Shown: positions 42,106-53,402 of the stretch, one piece after another
Position numbering within the stretch: position 1 is the stretch's first letter
How the letters are laid out: each line of letters begins with the position of its first letter
Origin: Adiantum capillus-veneris
Lineage: Eukaryota; Streptophyta; Polypodiopsida; Polypodiales; Pteridaceae
DNA length: 64,000 bases
Direction of reading: 5' to 3'
NCBI GenBank assembly: GCA_014529385.2
Contig: CM043943.1
Location: 155,917,092-155,981,091 of the forward strand
The notes under the pieces: generated by a model
What the model was told of the DNA's origin: nothing
Database searches by the model: none
Seen by the model: only the letters and a program-made list of their open reading frames with translations
Position numbers and translations under genes: made by a program

Positions 42106-44290
42106 TTTAACAGACTTGGGCACCGCAAGTCGAGTGGCACGACAGACGAGAGAATCACTTAAAAATACTTCATACTTAAATCACAGTTCAATTGAGTGGA
42201 CATGGCCGGCGTAGTTTTGTGCCCAGAGAGATTGGCCCCAAAGACTGGCGCCCCTTTCAGTATTTATTTTTATATCAATGCTTGAGCAAAGTTACAATGC
42301 CCTCGGATCCGCTTTGCTCGTAAGCTTGTCAGCCCAACTGAGCCAGAGAGTGGCCCTTGGGTCTTATTTAAAGGACCTTGGCCATGGAAAAGCAGTTACA
42401 TGAAAATCTTCAAACTCAAAAGCTTCAGGTCCCAAAAGCTGGCAATGTGAAACGCAGAAGTCCGTACGCTGTGTCACGTCAGCATGCTAGCGCAAATTGT
42501 GGCGTCCGTACAGCTGCCCGCCAGCCTTTTTAATCTCCCTAGTGTCCCTTGGGGCCTTGTCGGTAGGCGGCCATAAGTTGTTCACAACTTATAACTTCGG
42601 GTCTGATCAATTAGGCATGCCACGTCATCATTTTGTGACATACCCCCCTCTTGAAAGAATTGTAATCGCCCTCGATTACGCCTGCAAAACAAACAAAGGC
42701 CATAAACCAGTTCAATAGACACTGACTCTAAGTTCCGACGCTCTAGACGACACAAATCTAGCACTTGCACAAAGACGACTCAATCAATGCACATTCAGAT
42801 CATATCAAAATCAAATCACATAAAATTCCATTCAAATCTAAGACCATGATTCCTGGCAAGTATTTAGCTATCACTTCTAGATCCACACCGCACCTCACTG
42901 ATATCGGGTTAACTTATTCTTATTGCGATCATGTCTATAGAATCTCAAGAATGAAATGCTGCAAGCATTTCGCCTTTCAATCCTGCACTCAAACAAAATC
43001 ACATGAGAGAGTACACATCAATCAGATTCAAGTTCGGGAATTCCCATTTCCAATTTTCTTATTCATAAAGTCATACATCAGAATACTGTCAGAAGATTAG
43101 CGACTTTATTCCATCTAGGTATTCTGTGACAAAGGAGCGGAGTGACTCCTCTCTCGTGCAATCCCGTCTGCACCAGATTCAACCCTGCTGATCTACGGGA
43201 TCTCTCGGAATAGATGCAGCTAAACCGAAGGCCTCAAGGTAAAGTTACAATATATGAGGAGAATCTGCTAGGTCCGGTTTCTCCATCCACTTTGCATCCA
43301 ATGCCGGATAGTTCTTGAATTTGACTAAGAACCGCCGATCACTTTTCCCTTTCTTTGTGAGCCATTATCTGTTCTAGAACGAGTATCTCCTCGCTCTCTT
43401 CCACTTCAGGTTGCTCATCAATCTCCTTGTCAACTGACACCTCACCCTAAAAGGTTTTAAGAGACTCACATGAAAAGCATTGTGAATCTTCCAAGTGTCT
43501 GGCAACTTGAGTCTGAAGGACACATCATTTATCTTTTCTTGAATTTGGATTGGGCCCTTATACCTCATGCTAAGCTTTGAAAAAAGCCGCTCCTTTCCCT
43601 TTCGTTTCCTTAGGTGTGTCTTCTCAAAGCGTAAGAGCACCGCACCCAGTCATCTTCCTTCAACTTCAAGTTCGTCGTCGTTTATTAGCTGCCTTCTTAT
43701 GCCGTGCTTGAGACTTCTCTAGAGCCTCGTGAACCTTGGCAAAAGCAGTGCCCAAATCCCTTGTGTACTAATCCGCTTCAAAAATCTTGTCTTTGGTGCT
43801 TAGAAAGGGAGGAACCTTCTTAGCACCTTCGATTACCTCAAATGGCGCCTTCCTAATCGAAGAGCGAATTGTGTTGTTGTAGGCAAATTTCACCAAAGGT
43901 AAGTACTTTTCCCATTGAGTCTTCTGATCCGAAATATAAGACTTCAATAAATCCAAAACCACTGAATTGGCTATCTCAGGTCGCCCATCTGTCTGTGGGT
44001 GGAATGAGGTTGAGAACTGCAACCGCATGCCAATGTTCTCCCATATTGCCCTCCAAAACAAACTCGTGAATCAGGGATCTCTGTCTGAGACTATCGACTC
44101 AGGCATGCCATGTAACCGAAAAATGTGTGAAATGAACAGTCTCACCAAATGATCAGGCTTGACCGTCTTCTTTACCGGAATAAAGTGAGCTTGCTTGCTA
44201 AATTTGTCAATGACTGTCCAAATGCCATCGTGCTCACTTTGAGTCTTGGGAAGGTCAAAAATGAAATCCATAGCAATGCTTTCCCAACGG
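42106..44290 (-). mobile_element. Truncated gypsy element G (3' LTR plus integrase end), B family
   Basis: LTR 42106-42640 resembles B's LTR (AGACTTGG..ACC, GATTGGCCCCAAAGACTGGCG) and ends TTTTGTGACA. The minus-strand purine tract ending GAGGGGGGTA adjoins it. Integrase sequence follows to about 44285 and then homology to B stops. RT, gag and 5' LTR are absent, and no TSD pair was found. Confidence 0.82.
43374..44271 (-). pseudogene. Integrase core and C-terminus of element G
   Basis: 44271-44071 contains MDFIFDLP, WTVIDKFSKQAHFIP (first catalytic Asp) and ESIVSDRDP (second), then a TGA. 44061-43768 continues with FHPQTDGRPEIANSVVLDLL (third acidic residue) and NTIRSSIRKAPFEV. 43640-43374 carries the C-terminal module [16 protein letters not shown]...[10 protein letters not shown]. 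All three D,D,E positions are visible, but split by a stop and frame changes. This copy retains the parts that B has lost. Confidence 0.88.
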
Positions 44291-45288
44291 TTTGATTTGC
44301 GTTCTCTTGCTATAACGTTCTCTCTTTTCTCAATTAGTATGCTTCAATGACATGTACTTGATGGCATATTTATTCTGTAACATCTACCGAAAGCTCGTAT
44401 TAAATGGATCAGTTATCTAGCCTTATCTAGTAGATAGTCTTGAAGGGGGGAATGTTAGCAATAAAGCCTCTATGCCTCTTAATGCATGCCCCACTATCTT
44501 TAGGGGTTAGCAAGCGTGTGGTAAACATTATTTAGTGCATGAAGCCTAGAAGGCTTTCTAAAACTTTTGTACTTATTATAGAGCGAGAGTGTTTTTTGGC
44601 TGCATGGGTTGTCTCTGTTGAGGGTCTCTCTCTCCCTGCTTTGTCCCCTTGACATCAGACATCCCCTTGAGGTTCATTTTTTTGCACTAGGGACATGGAG
44701 ACGTTTGGACGAGCAATGAGAGACTTCTGGACGAGCTACATGATGGCTAGTGGGATATGAGGACAATTTTTGATGCTCCTTTCCTTCAGGCATGGCTACA
44801 CCTCTTTCAAGATTGGAGGTTTTCCGATCAGTTAGGATGGTAGTCAAGAAGTTTGTGTGTGGTCACAATCTTATATCTTTATGGTCCCTCTCTCTGCTTG
44901 TTGTTATGGAGATGAGTGGGTACCTCCTACCACACTGCTAGTGTGGAATGCTTGGAGACCTGCATTCTTTTGTGGGGCTTCATAAATGCGAATGTGGGGC
45001 TTCATGAATATGCTTCTTAATAGGCGCATGGATCTTTGATGCCCTTGAGTGTATGAGAAGAAGTATACTGCTTCATTCATATAATAGTGCTCGAGGCCAC
45101 AGACCATAAAACGGCCCATGACATGCTGGTGGCCGCTGCGAAAGGTGAAGGTTCAGAAGGGAAGGGGGGGCAACACATTGTCCCTTTATTTTGTGGATCT
45201 AGTTCTCTTTGAGCTTGCTAGGGTTTATTTTTTACTCTTTCTCAGTTTGGAGGACAGACATAATGATCTTTACTTGTTTGGTTACCAG
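44291..45288. other. End of JJJ1 intron 1, possible LTR-like start at 44453
   Basis: No gene was recognised. TGAAGGGGGGAA|TGTTAGCAAT at 44441-44460 looks like a polypurine tract followed by an LTR start on the plus strand, but no partner or end was identified. The last 30 bases before 45288 are T-rich, as expected of a splice acceptor. Confidence 0.5.
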
Positions 45289-45347
45289 GTAAATACCCAA
45301 AGCGCTATCCTTACTTGCGAGACGTGTGGTGAAGATTTTGACTCACG
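45289..45347 (+). CDS. JJJ1: JJJ1 exon 2 (first half of second zinc finger)
   Basis: 59 bp after acceptor TTACCAG. Reads VNTQSAILTCETCGEDFDS plus two bases of an Arg codon, in phase 0 with exon 1 (KKSK|VNTQ). Supplies the CX2C pair of the C-terminal C2H2 finger. Donor ACTCACG|GTAGGC. The open frame begins upstream at 45118, but its upstream part has no similarity to the family and lies before the acceptor. Confidence 0.82.
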
Positions 45348-45496
45348 GTAGGCTTTCTAAGGTTGAGAGGACATCATGTGTCTTTCATATTTTTTGTATG
45401 CGTATGGGTAGAGTCTCTCTATCTTTACATATAAAAGTAGTGCTTGCAGCTCCATTAATCACGTGTGGCATTTGGTGCTTCGGTTTTTGTTTGCAG
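45348..45496 (+). other. JJJ1 intron 2, 149 bp, phase 2
   Basis: GTAGGC...TTCGGTTTTTGTTTGCAG, with a strong polypyrimidine tract and acceptor. Splicing joins CG|G to complete an Arg codon. Confidence 0.82.
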
Positions 45497-45554
45497 GAAC
45501 CAGCTCTTTAAGCATGTCAGTGCCACCAAACATGCAATTTTGAAGGGAAAATGA
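45497..45554 (+). CDS. JJJ1: JJJ1 exon 3 (end of second zinc finger and stop)
   Basis: Reads (R)NQLFKHVSATKHAILKGK and TGA. With exon 2 it completes CX2CX12HX5H, the same spacing as the finger at residues 312-334, and the SRNQLFKH..ATKHA pattern typical of the last finger in JJJ1/DNAJC21 proteins. The assembled product is 702 residues. The stop is only 18 codons after the Arg, a normal ending for this family. Confidence 0.85.
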
Positions 45555-46230
45555 AATGCAGATTGACAGGAGATTATCTTAATGGATGAATCTCCTGACG
45601 ATGCTTTATGTTGCAAGCTGAGGATGTAGCCTCTGAACGAGCTTGTGCTCAAAGAAGCAACACGTAAGCCACAAGGGGCTATTTACTGCATAAAATATTG
45701 TGTGATTATTTATATCACCCTTTTTGGTGCATTTTCCAAGGGTGCTGAGGGCCACTTTTTAAGATCTGGCTGACCTTCTAGGTTCCGGCAAATTTTTGAT
45801 CCGCAAAATCTGTTTTAACAGTGTGCCAACGATCATACTTGTAACTATATATGAGAAGCTACAGGCTGCCGTGCAATTTTGAACCTTCACGCGTGAGTAT
45901 GAAAATTATTGGGTCGCTTTGTGCAAATCTAAGCTTTGTTCAATGTCTCTAGAGGTTTTGGAGTCTTATGAACTCCGTACACGTTGTTTACTCGTTTGAT
46001 TCTAATATGTTCACGAGTTTAAGAGCAGGTATTTTGTACTTTTACTACTTGTGTGCATTACATGATGAATTGAAAAACTACATACCATTTTTTAATTTAT
46101 GTATCTGAATATTTTCTGTTGTTTCAAGACCCCTCCTGTCATTCTTTGTAGTTTAAGTCCTTATATGGGAAGTGGAATGTTTGGTTTTCCACTAGCAGCC
46201 CTACATGTAGGGTAGCAAGAAAAACTTGCA
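45555..46230 (+). other. JJJ1 3' UTR and downstream sequence
   Basis: No further coding sequence. Weak AATAAA-like words (GCATAAAATATTG at about 45688) could serve 3' end formation; not decisive. Confidence 0.4.
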
Positions 46231-48030
46231 AGTGGGATTAGCACAGTGATACATATAGTGATTAAGCATAGGGTTAGGGTGGATTAAACCAATTTAAATT
46301 ATCCATAGCTAGAGAGTGTCGAGAGAGAGACTTGTTGCGCACTCAACTTTACTCCCTAAGATTCTGCAATGCATAGGCTTATCTTATACGTCGCCACATC
46401 TCCTCTTTATGTGTGTCTTGCTCATGCACCACTCCGCTTCTCCACGTATTGAGGCAAACGTACATATGCATTGCACTCAATACCTGTCTCAATGCATTTT
46501 GGGGAATGACATCTACTCGTTTGAGTTTACGAAGGAGTGTTACCCCATAACTAAATGCCCAGAACTTTGCAAAAGATGTATTTCGACAAAGCTTGTCAAG
46601 CACGTAATCCTCGGAGTTGATCCAATCGCTCGAATCTGTCACCAAATTCGAATTTGTCACCAAATTCTTTTGTTTTTCTGACATGTAATCTCTCACGTTA
46701 AACTTGTGTGTGACAGGCCTCTTGGATTTGGATTTTGACAGAAACGACTTTTGCATCGCAGCTAGGGTCTTCTCATCTCGTCTATCGCATTTTGGGCCTG
46801 CCATGGCAATAGACAGAATTTCATAGCTGGATTGCGTGATATGCACCTCAGGCCTGTGCTCCACCGGCAAAATGAACTTGTCACGGGCGGCACCATTGAC
46901 TCCTTTCAAGATTTATTTTTCCCACCAAGTCAGCTTGGGTGAGCTTAATTGGAGGCGGGATAGTGGAAGCCATTAAAGCAATAAAGTCGCTGCTAATCGG
47001 TCATATCTATCGGCTTTCATCTTTCGCCTCATGTAGTGCTTGCAATGATGGTCGTAATTACTGTAACCCCAGCCTGCCTCCAGGGCTACAGTGTGCACCT
47101 TTTCTTTCTTGCTATTCTTTGAACTGCACATTATAGCTCTTTAGTTGTGAACACAGTCCGACAAAGGCGCATGTGGGCTCATTCAGCTTACTTCTATCAT
47201 CATCTGTAAGAGAATTTTTTTCAAGCCATCCTCCTCTTGTTGCTGCTATCATGACCCAATGTTTAAACTTGTTATTATATATTCATTTTCTTCTTCTACC
47301 CAATCTTCTTATAATATGACCATTTTGAGCTCTCATGAGCTCCAGTATGCAATGCTTCCTTTGTTGCATTGCATCTACTCGATCAATGTTGCTTTGAACG
47401 AGCTCTCTTTTTCAAGCAATCCTTCAGGTGCCACCATTTGCATTGTGCTTTCACCGTCATTATGCTCATCCTCTTTTAGCACTTCCGCATGCCTGTTTGA
47501 TATGCTCCACAATGAGCTACACATAAGCCCATCGACGCTTGTCGTGTGTGTGCCGATAAACGTGCACCTCCTCACATGCTTCCTGAACAATGCAAGAGCT
47601 AGCTAGTTGAAAAGCCTCATTTGTGACTCACATGGCACCCCTTAACATAATTGAACATCCTTTCATGCTCTTCACTCTCATATGAGCATCGCTTGTGCTC
47701 ATTAACACCAAAAACAGAGACAACCTTCAAACGTACCTTCACAAGACCTTTGGGAACTTTTCTTTCATGATGGTGACTCCATTATTAGCATACTCTATTG
47801 ATACACATAGTGGTTAAGCAAAGGGCTAGGGTGGATTAAACCACACTAAACTATTACATAGCTAGAGCGTGTAGAGAACATAAAGCCATTTTTCTTGGGA
47901 CTCCATTACTAGCATATCCTCTATTGATGCACATAGATAGTAAGCATAGGATTATGGTGGATTAAACCACACTAAAATATCCCCTAGCTAGAGTGTGTAG
48001 AGAAGAGAGAGCCATTTTTCTTGCGACTTT
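46231..48030. repeat. Three copies of a ~125-bp repeat (two in tandem)
   Basis: GGTGGATTAAACCA, (A/C)TAGCTAGAG(A/T/C)GTGT and flanking ACATA.TG.TTAAGCA occur at about 46240-46330, 47780-47900 and 47901-48025; the last two are adjacent and share CCATTTTTCTTG. Between them lies an unrecognised 176-residue minus frame (46379-46909). Confidence 0.65.
46379..46909 (-). other. Unrecognised 176-residue open frame
   Basis: Hydrophilic, with KSFLSKSKSKRPVTHKFNVRD and SDWINSEDYVLDKLC; no domain recognised. It ends within the repeat-flanked region. It could be an exon of the minus strand, a retrocopy fragment or chance. Longer than most random frames here and not low-complexity. Confidence 0.3.
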
Positions 48031-49269
48031 GGATTGGACTGCTCAATATGTTGCTTTGATGGACCTCCCATATTTCAGGATCTCTCGTGACAATACTCGA
48101 GATTGGTCTTTGTTAAAAAATCACTATTAGTTGCTATGTAGCGTAAGCATATGCTTTATTGTACCTAGTGTTCACAGAAAAATGGCCTTTAGTGTATTTG
48201 TAAAGGACAGAAATTGATAATTCGCGGCAAGTTTGGAGGGTCAACTTGATGAAAAATGACTAAATTTGGAGGATTTTAATGTAAAAATTGGTAATAACCT
48301 TAAAATTTTCACTAGAAACCAAGAGATTTCCAAAGCTCTCCTTTTCTCCATTGGTTGCTAAAAAAGTTTTTGGTGAACATTGATTGTATGTAGGGATTTT
48401 CATTTTCTATTGGGACCTTTCAATGTGAGCTTGATGGGACCACCTAGCCTCCCTCTATGGAAACTCCTTATTTGGCCTGCCATCAGGGAGCCCTTATCAG
48501 ATGGCCTTCACATAGACCTACCAAAATGGAAGAAGCAGAAAAGGGGACCTAGAGAAATGGAAGAAGCAGAAAAGGGGACTTGGAGCTCGAAAGAGTGTCA
48601 ATGGGGGAGTGGCAGTAGGCTCCACCAACAAGCAGCTTAATGTGGTGAGGTAGACGTGGTCTACGCAACAAGCAACATGCATGCATAGATGCTAACGATG
48701 AGGAACACCTGGAAGCCGAAGAGGGATCTTTGCAGCAACAAGCTACAAGGGGGCCTGCACTCTCGGCACCCCCTCCTGACTCATGTCGCTGCTTGCCTCA
48801 TTTCTGATATACCTCTGTTTTTGCTTCGGTTTAAGATTCTCTTGCTTTCCTGCATCCTTTGTAAAGCCGACTTCTCTGAGTTAGTGCTATCAATATGGTC
48901 TAGGGTCCTAAGTGCCTGATTCAAAATTTCCATCTTTGTCTGTGTGATTTAGTAAGATGAATGCACTCAGTCATCCCACAAAGAAAGGCTTTTCTTCAGA
49001 ATGCCGTTCTCTCTCTTTTCGAGAGAAGACTTTACGTGATGGCGCTCTTTTACTTGCGGGGAGATATGCAAGGTGCTTCAAGACATCTACTTGTGGACCT
49101 TTTTTCTTAATCTACACTTTTTTTACGCCCCGCAAGCATCAACATTAGTAGCATCAAGCTCCTGTTTACCTCAGTAGAATCAAGAAGAAAAGTAGCACTT
49201 TTAAGGTCATATCCTTGCTCTTGTTGTAAGATATAGAAGACAAAACTTGTTGTTTGATGTTTCCCAAAG
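48031..49269. other. Low-copy-looking sequence, possible upstream exons
   Basis: No confident gene. The frame from 48957 to 49072 (FREKTLRDGALLLAGRY) and a 31-nt candidate exon 49175-49205 are phase-compatible with the exons at 49270-49847, but their donors (GTGCTT, GTCATA) are weak. Confidence 0.3.
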
Positions 49270-49282
49270 CACAAGTATGCAG

Positions 49283-49847
49283 TTTGTGAGCAACTTATTT
49301 GTCTCATTATAGGCACGCTAGCTTGTCAGGAGGATTGTCTACGATGTGTTTGTGAGTTGTTTCGTTTTGGACCATGTCTAGTTATATGGTGTCTTTGAAA
49401 CATTTCAAACTGCACCTGTTCGTCTACTTTCAACCTTTGTGATGGTTGAAAGCTAGATATCTAGAAGTGCACCGGAGCCTAGCCGGTCTTGTTGAATCTC
49501 ACAAGTACTTAGTTTTGATTAATGCTTACGGTCTCAATTGAACACGTGTGCATGTTTTGTGACAGACATCTTAAAGCAGATTGAGGTAGTCATGGAGGAG
49601 TTGCTAAAAATGATCAAGTGAGTTAGAGTTCTCCGCAACGTTATGCATCATGTAGTTTCTTTTGCAAAGGTCATGCTTTCAATTGCTAAGAAGAGCGATC
49701 ATTTCACCTTGCAGTGAGATAGTTAGCAATGCTCTGGACATTAAAGACCAGATAAACCATAAGTGGGACCTGACTATGGATCATAGATTAGTAAGCAGTG
49801 TGTTGGAGATGCTTGGCCTCACAGCTCCTGAGAGTTTCAAATTATGA
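49283..49847 (+). CDS. Three phase-compatible 3' exons of an unrecognised gene
   Basis: Proposed exons 49283-49351, 49566-49617 and 49715-49847; the first may start at 49270, 49276 or 49313. Both donors are GTGAGT and the acceptors are GTGACAG and CTTGCAG. Phases match at both junctions (T|AC gives Tyr, AA|T gives Asn), giving one continuous tail. It starts near CEQLICLIIGTLACQEDC, runs through YILKQIEVVMEELLKMINEI and ends LEMLGLTAPESFKL. It looks helical, with no family I can name. The introns are 214 and 97 bp. The upstream part of the gene was not found with confidence. The last ~67 bp are duplicated immediately downstream. Evidence is splice logic only. Confidence 0.45.
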
Positions 49848-49935
49848 TAAGTACAATGGGATCATAAGCAGGGTGTTGGAGATGCTTGGCCTCATAGCTC
49901 TCGAAAGTTCCAAATTATGATAAGTACAATGGTAT
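49800..49935 (+). repeat. ~67-bp tandem duplication of a coding 3' end
   Basis: TGTTGGAGATGCTTGGCCTC..GAGAGTTTCAAATTATGATA is followed by a second copy with small changes (CATAGCTCTCGAAAGTTCC). The second copy lies after the proposed stop. Confidence 0.8.
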
Positions 49936-51084
49936 CATAGTTGCATTCAAAAGTCCAATGCCCATGCAATTCTTCAGTTATTGATTCAACATGCACTGAC
50001 TGGTTGCCATTCATATCGGCATCGCCACAAGATTCTCGAGCGCATGACTTAAAGTCATAGTTTTTGTATCCACAAGAAAGTGGAGAGTGTTGGATCATCA
50101 GTCGGGGACCACATTTTGGTCAAGGCATAGTTTTGGCGATAACACTATAGATGGAGCTTTTATGTTGCATTTTCCTGTGGGTTTTTGAGAGATTTGATGT
50201 CTATCTACCATGTTTATGGTCATCTATACACTTATGGCTACTTGATGAGATTTTATCTTTGATTCTCATGCATATGGCGTAGTTGGCTAGTTACAAGCAT
50301 GGTTTACAAGTTGCTTGTTGGATACAGGTCTACAAGTTGCAAATTTATTTGCACTTGATTTTTGGCAGTGGCTTTTGCAACACTATTACTGTGGGATGAG
50401 TGGTGTTATCAGATGCATTTTTTTGTGAGTGCTTGGAGTGATAGTGAGATATTTTGAGAGCTCTATCTCTACAGAGGTTATTGTTTATTGCTTGCATCTT
50501 ATCTGGCACATGTTTGTGCATCATTAACTCATGTATGTTGAGTTGTGCACACTGCCCTCGTATATCGATATTGAGCCAATTTTGGCTTGTTTTTTGCTAG
50601 TCTCGAGCATTTTTAAGAGTTGGTCAAAAGATAATCATTGTTGATCTTGACTATAATCATTTTACTATAGTCGTGTCTACTGAGCCTTTAGAGGGTCGTG
50701 GTGAGGTCTTCTTTGAGCTGGATATTGAGATACCTTTAGTGATACAAGTAGTCAAAGCACCCCTTTTACAAGGCCTTGCCGTAGGTTATGCATAGAGAGG
50801 GAAAGGTGCATTTGATGCCGTGTTGGTGGTCTCTTTTAGGTTAGTTTTGACTTGGTTTATGCAAAGTTCACCTTATTTTAAGTCTATGGTTGATTTTATG
50901 CGCATTTTTGGTTGTTTTTTTGCTCCTTGTACAAGCTTAGTTTATGCGTTTTTCTCACAAGCTTAGTTTCTGCGTTTCTTAGCACTTTGAGTCTTGCTTT
51001 GAGTTGATATTTTTTTCTTATTACAGAGAAGATTCTATCAAAACTTTCCCAAGATTCTTGCCATAGTATTCAACCCTTGCAGTT

Positions 51085-52141
51085 ATGGCCACTTCTTCTG
51101 AGAAAGACATTTATAACATAAAGAAGTTCGATGGCACAAACTTTTCCTTAGTAGATTCACGATGTGTTAATCCAAAAAGGTTGATTGGATCCACTTTTCA
51201 AGCACCGAGAGGGCTATGACTACACAACTACAAAGTAGAAAATGCTTGATACCAAAGCTAGATCCATTATTCATTGACATCGTAGAGTCTGTGTACTTTG
51301 CTATCATTGGTGATACAACTGCTAAAGCCTTATGGAAAAAAATGTGCAGTACATATGAGAGAAAGAGTGCAAGTAACATGGTTTAATTGATGAAGAAATT
51401 ATTTGTGCTTTGCATGAAAGAAGGAGACATATTTTTTGAACACCTAAATGCGTTCAATGTGCTTTTCCGTCATTGGACGTCATTGGGACTTGGTTTTAAC
51501 AAAGAGGTGCAGTCTATCATTTTGTTGTGCTCTCTACATTCCTCACATGAGAAATTTCTTGCACGACCAATATAAGCAAGTTTGTGCATGAGAAATTGAT
51601 CTACAATGATGTGGTTTCTAGTTTGCTTAATGAAGAGTTCGTACAAAATCCATGGAGCCTTCCAAAATAGAGTGATGCATATGTTGCTAGTGGCAAAGGA
51701 TAGAGAATTTGCTCTAATAACCGTGCTAAAAGTAAGGATCATAAGTTCTATCATTGCTAGAAGAAAGGGCATTTAAAGAAAGAGTGTCATGCATGGAAAA
51801 GAGACAAGAAAAAGTCTCAAGGCAACAAGAAATCTGACAGTGATAGATTAGGCAAAGGTAAAATTGAAGATCTCAATATGGTAGAGTCTACTAAGAGTCC
51901 ATATGTGCCTAAGGTCCTACCTCCCTCAGATGACAATAAATCTTAGCCTAGATGCTCTTGTTGTGGAAGATGCCAACTCTGATCAAAATTGGTTCATAGA
52001 TTTCAAAATCCATATGTGCCTAAGGTCCTACCTCCCTCAGATGACAATAAATCTTAGCCTAGATGCTCTTGTTGTGGAAGATGCCAACTCTGATCAAAAT
52101 TGGTTCATAGATTTTGGAGCCAATTTCTATGTGACACCCCT
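51085..52141 (+). pseudogene. Copia gag-protease remnant, left arm
   Basis: Starts MATSSEKDIYNIKKFDGTNF, typical of copia gag. MKKLFVLCMKEGDIFFEHLN and LLCSLHSSHEKFL (UBN2-like core) follow in another frame. The knuckle YHC-stop-KKGHLKKECH has TAG inside it. The protease start is NWFIDFGANFYVT, with DFGA for DSGA. A 116-bp piece (51893-52008) is duplicated directly (52009-52124). Confidence 0.82.
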
Positions 52142-52770
52142 TATGGAAAAAGTTGTGCAAAACATATGAGAAAAAGAGTGCAAGTAACATGGTTTACTTG
52201 ATGAAGAAATTATTCGTGCTTTGTATGAAAGAACGAGACATGATTTTTGAACACCTAAATGCAATCAATGTACTTTTTCGTCATTCAACATCAGTGGGAC
52301 TTGATTTTAACAAAGAGGTGCAATCTATCATTTTGTTGTGCTCTCTACATTCTTCATGAAAAATTTCTTGCATGGCCAATATAAGCAATTAGGTGCATGA
52401 GGGAAAATTGATCTACAATGATGTGGTTTCCAATCTACTTAATGAAGAGATTCCATAAAGCCTTCTAAAATAGGGTGGTGCATATGTTGCTAGTGGAAAA
52501 GGATAGAGGAGTTGCACTCATAACCATGCTAAAATTAAGGATCACAATAACTCTCATAGAAAATTTAGAGGTTCTTTGCACAATGTTGAGTGCTATCATT
52601 GCTAGAAGAAAGGGCATTTACAAAAAAGGTGTCATGCATGGAAAAGAGACAAGAAAAAGTCTCAAGGTAGCAAGAAATTTGACAATAATAGACTGGGCAA
52701 AGGTAAAATTGAAGAGCTCAATATGGTAGAGTCTCATAAGAGTCCATATGTGCCTAAGGTCCTACCTCCC
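52142..52770 (+). pseudogene. Second, tandem copia gag remnant
   Basis: Begins inside gag (CKTYEKKSASNMVYLMKKLF) right after the protease fragment. It repeats the gag core and the knuckle YHC-stop-KKGHLQKRCHAW, with the same TAG as the first copy. The two were therefore probably duplicated after that mutation arose. Confidence 0.8.
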
Positions 52771-53154
52771 TCAGATGTTTTTCAAAGATATTGCGAGGAC
52801 TGCATCAATATTTGGGAGTCTCATGTACAAGATACTGATCTCGAGACCCGAGATTCCATTTGTAGTAGGTGTATTTGTAGAGGGAGAAGTCAACCGTGTG
52901 TAGTGGCTAATATTCGCCTTGAGCAAGGGACACTTTGTAATGTATGGTGAGTTACCTGCGGGATATGTGCGGCTTTGGTGAGGAGTATGTGGTCGATCGC
53001 TCTATACTTCCTCTAAGTTAGATCTAGATGCACACAGATTCAGTGAACCAGTGGGCGTTGGCTGAGGTCATATGTGAGGATGAAAGTTTACAAGTTTTGT
53101 ACGGGTTCCTTTTGTTTTCTCCATCACATCCATATTGGCCTTTATATGGGAGGT

Positions 53155-53380
53155 TGTTGGGGTAAAGCCCCATGTGGCCGGGTTTGGCCAGGTGCCCACT
53201 TAGTATACTTATTCATTATGTACATATTAGAATAAGGGGGCTCACATATTCACAGTGAGCTTTAGCCCCTGCAAACACAGGTCTTCTCTTCTTCTCTCTT
53301 CTTTATTGTTGCACACATACACCCACACACACATGCTCTCACTCGCGCACTTTAGTACTCTCCACCATTATCAATCCTCA
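53155..53380 (+). repeat. LTR-like segment, copia type
   Basis: A purine-rich ATATGGGAGG precedes TGTTGGGGTAAAGCCCC; it ends near CAATCCTCA just where the minus-strand integrase remnant begins. About 225 bp, no partner found in the window. Confidence 0.4.
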
Positions 53381-53402
53381 AGCTTTTGAGCTCCTTGTCA
53401 GA

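Larger units (their letters stand above)
5268..45288 (+). other. JJJ1 intron 1, about 40 kb, filled with nested retrotransposons
   Basis: Donor AAG|GTACTC at 5268 and acceptor TTTGGTTACCAG| ending at 45288 join two phase-0 codon boundaries. The 40,021-bp interval contains elements A, F, C, B, D, E and G plus older repeats, and no other host exon I can recognise. The size is inferred from exon homology; I cannot exclude a further small exon inside. Confidence 0.8.

Noticed and set aside
44441-44664. Plus-strand LTR beginning at 44453
   Set aside because: Only a purine tract plus TGTTAG supports it; no second copy, end or coding region was found, so it is mentioned but not called.
45118-45288. 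ATG-started frame leading into the CETCGEDFDSR segment as a separate small gene
   Set aside because: The upstream part shows no similarity to anything and precedes a good splice acceptor; only 45289-45347 is kept as an exon.
50088-50100. TGTTGGATCATC as the start of a copia LTR
   Set aside because: The inverted copy at 55.85-55.99 kb matches across this point into 49965, so homology does not begin here.
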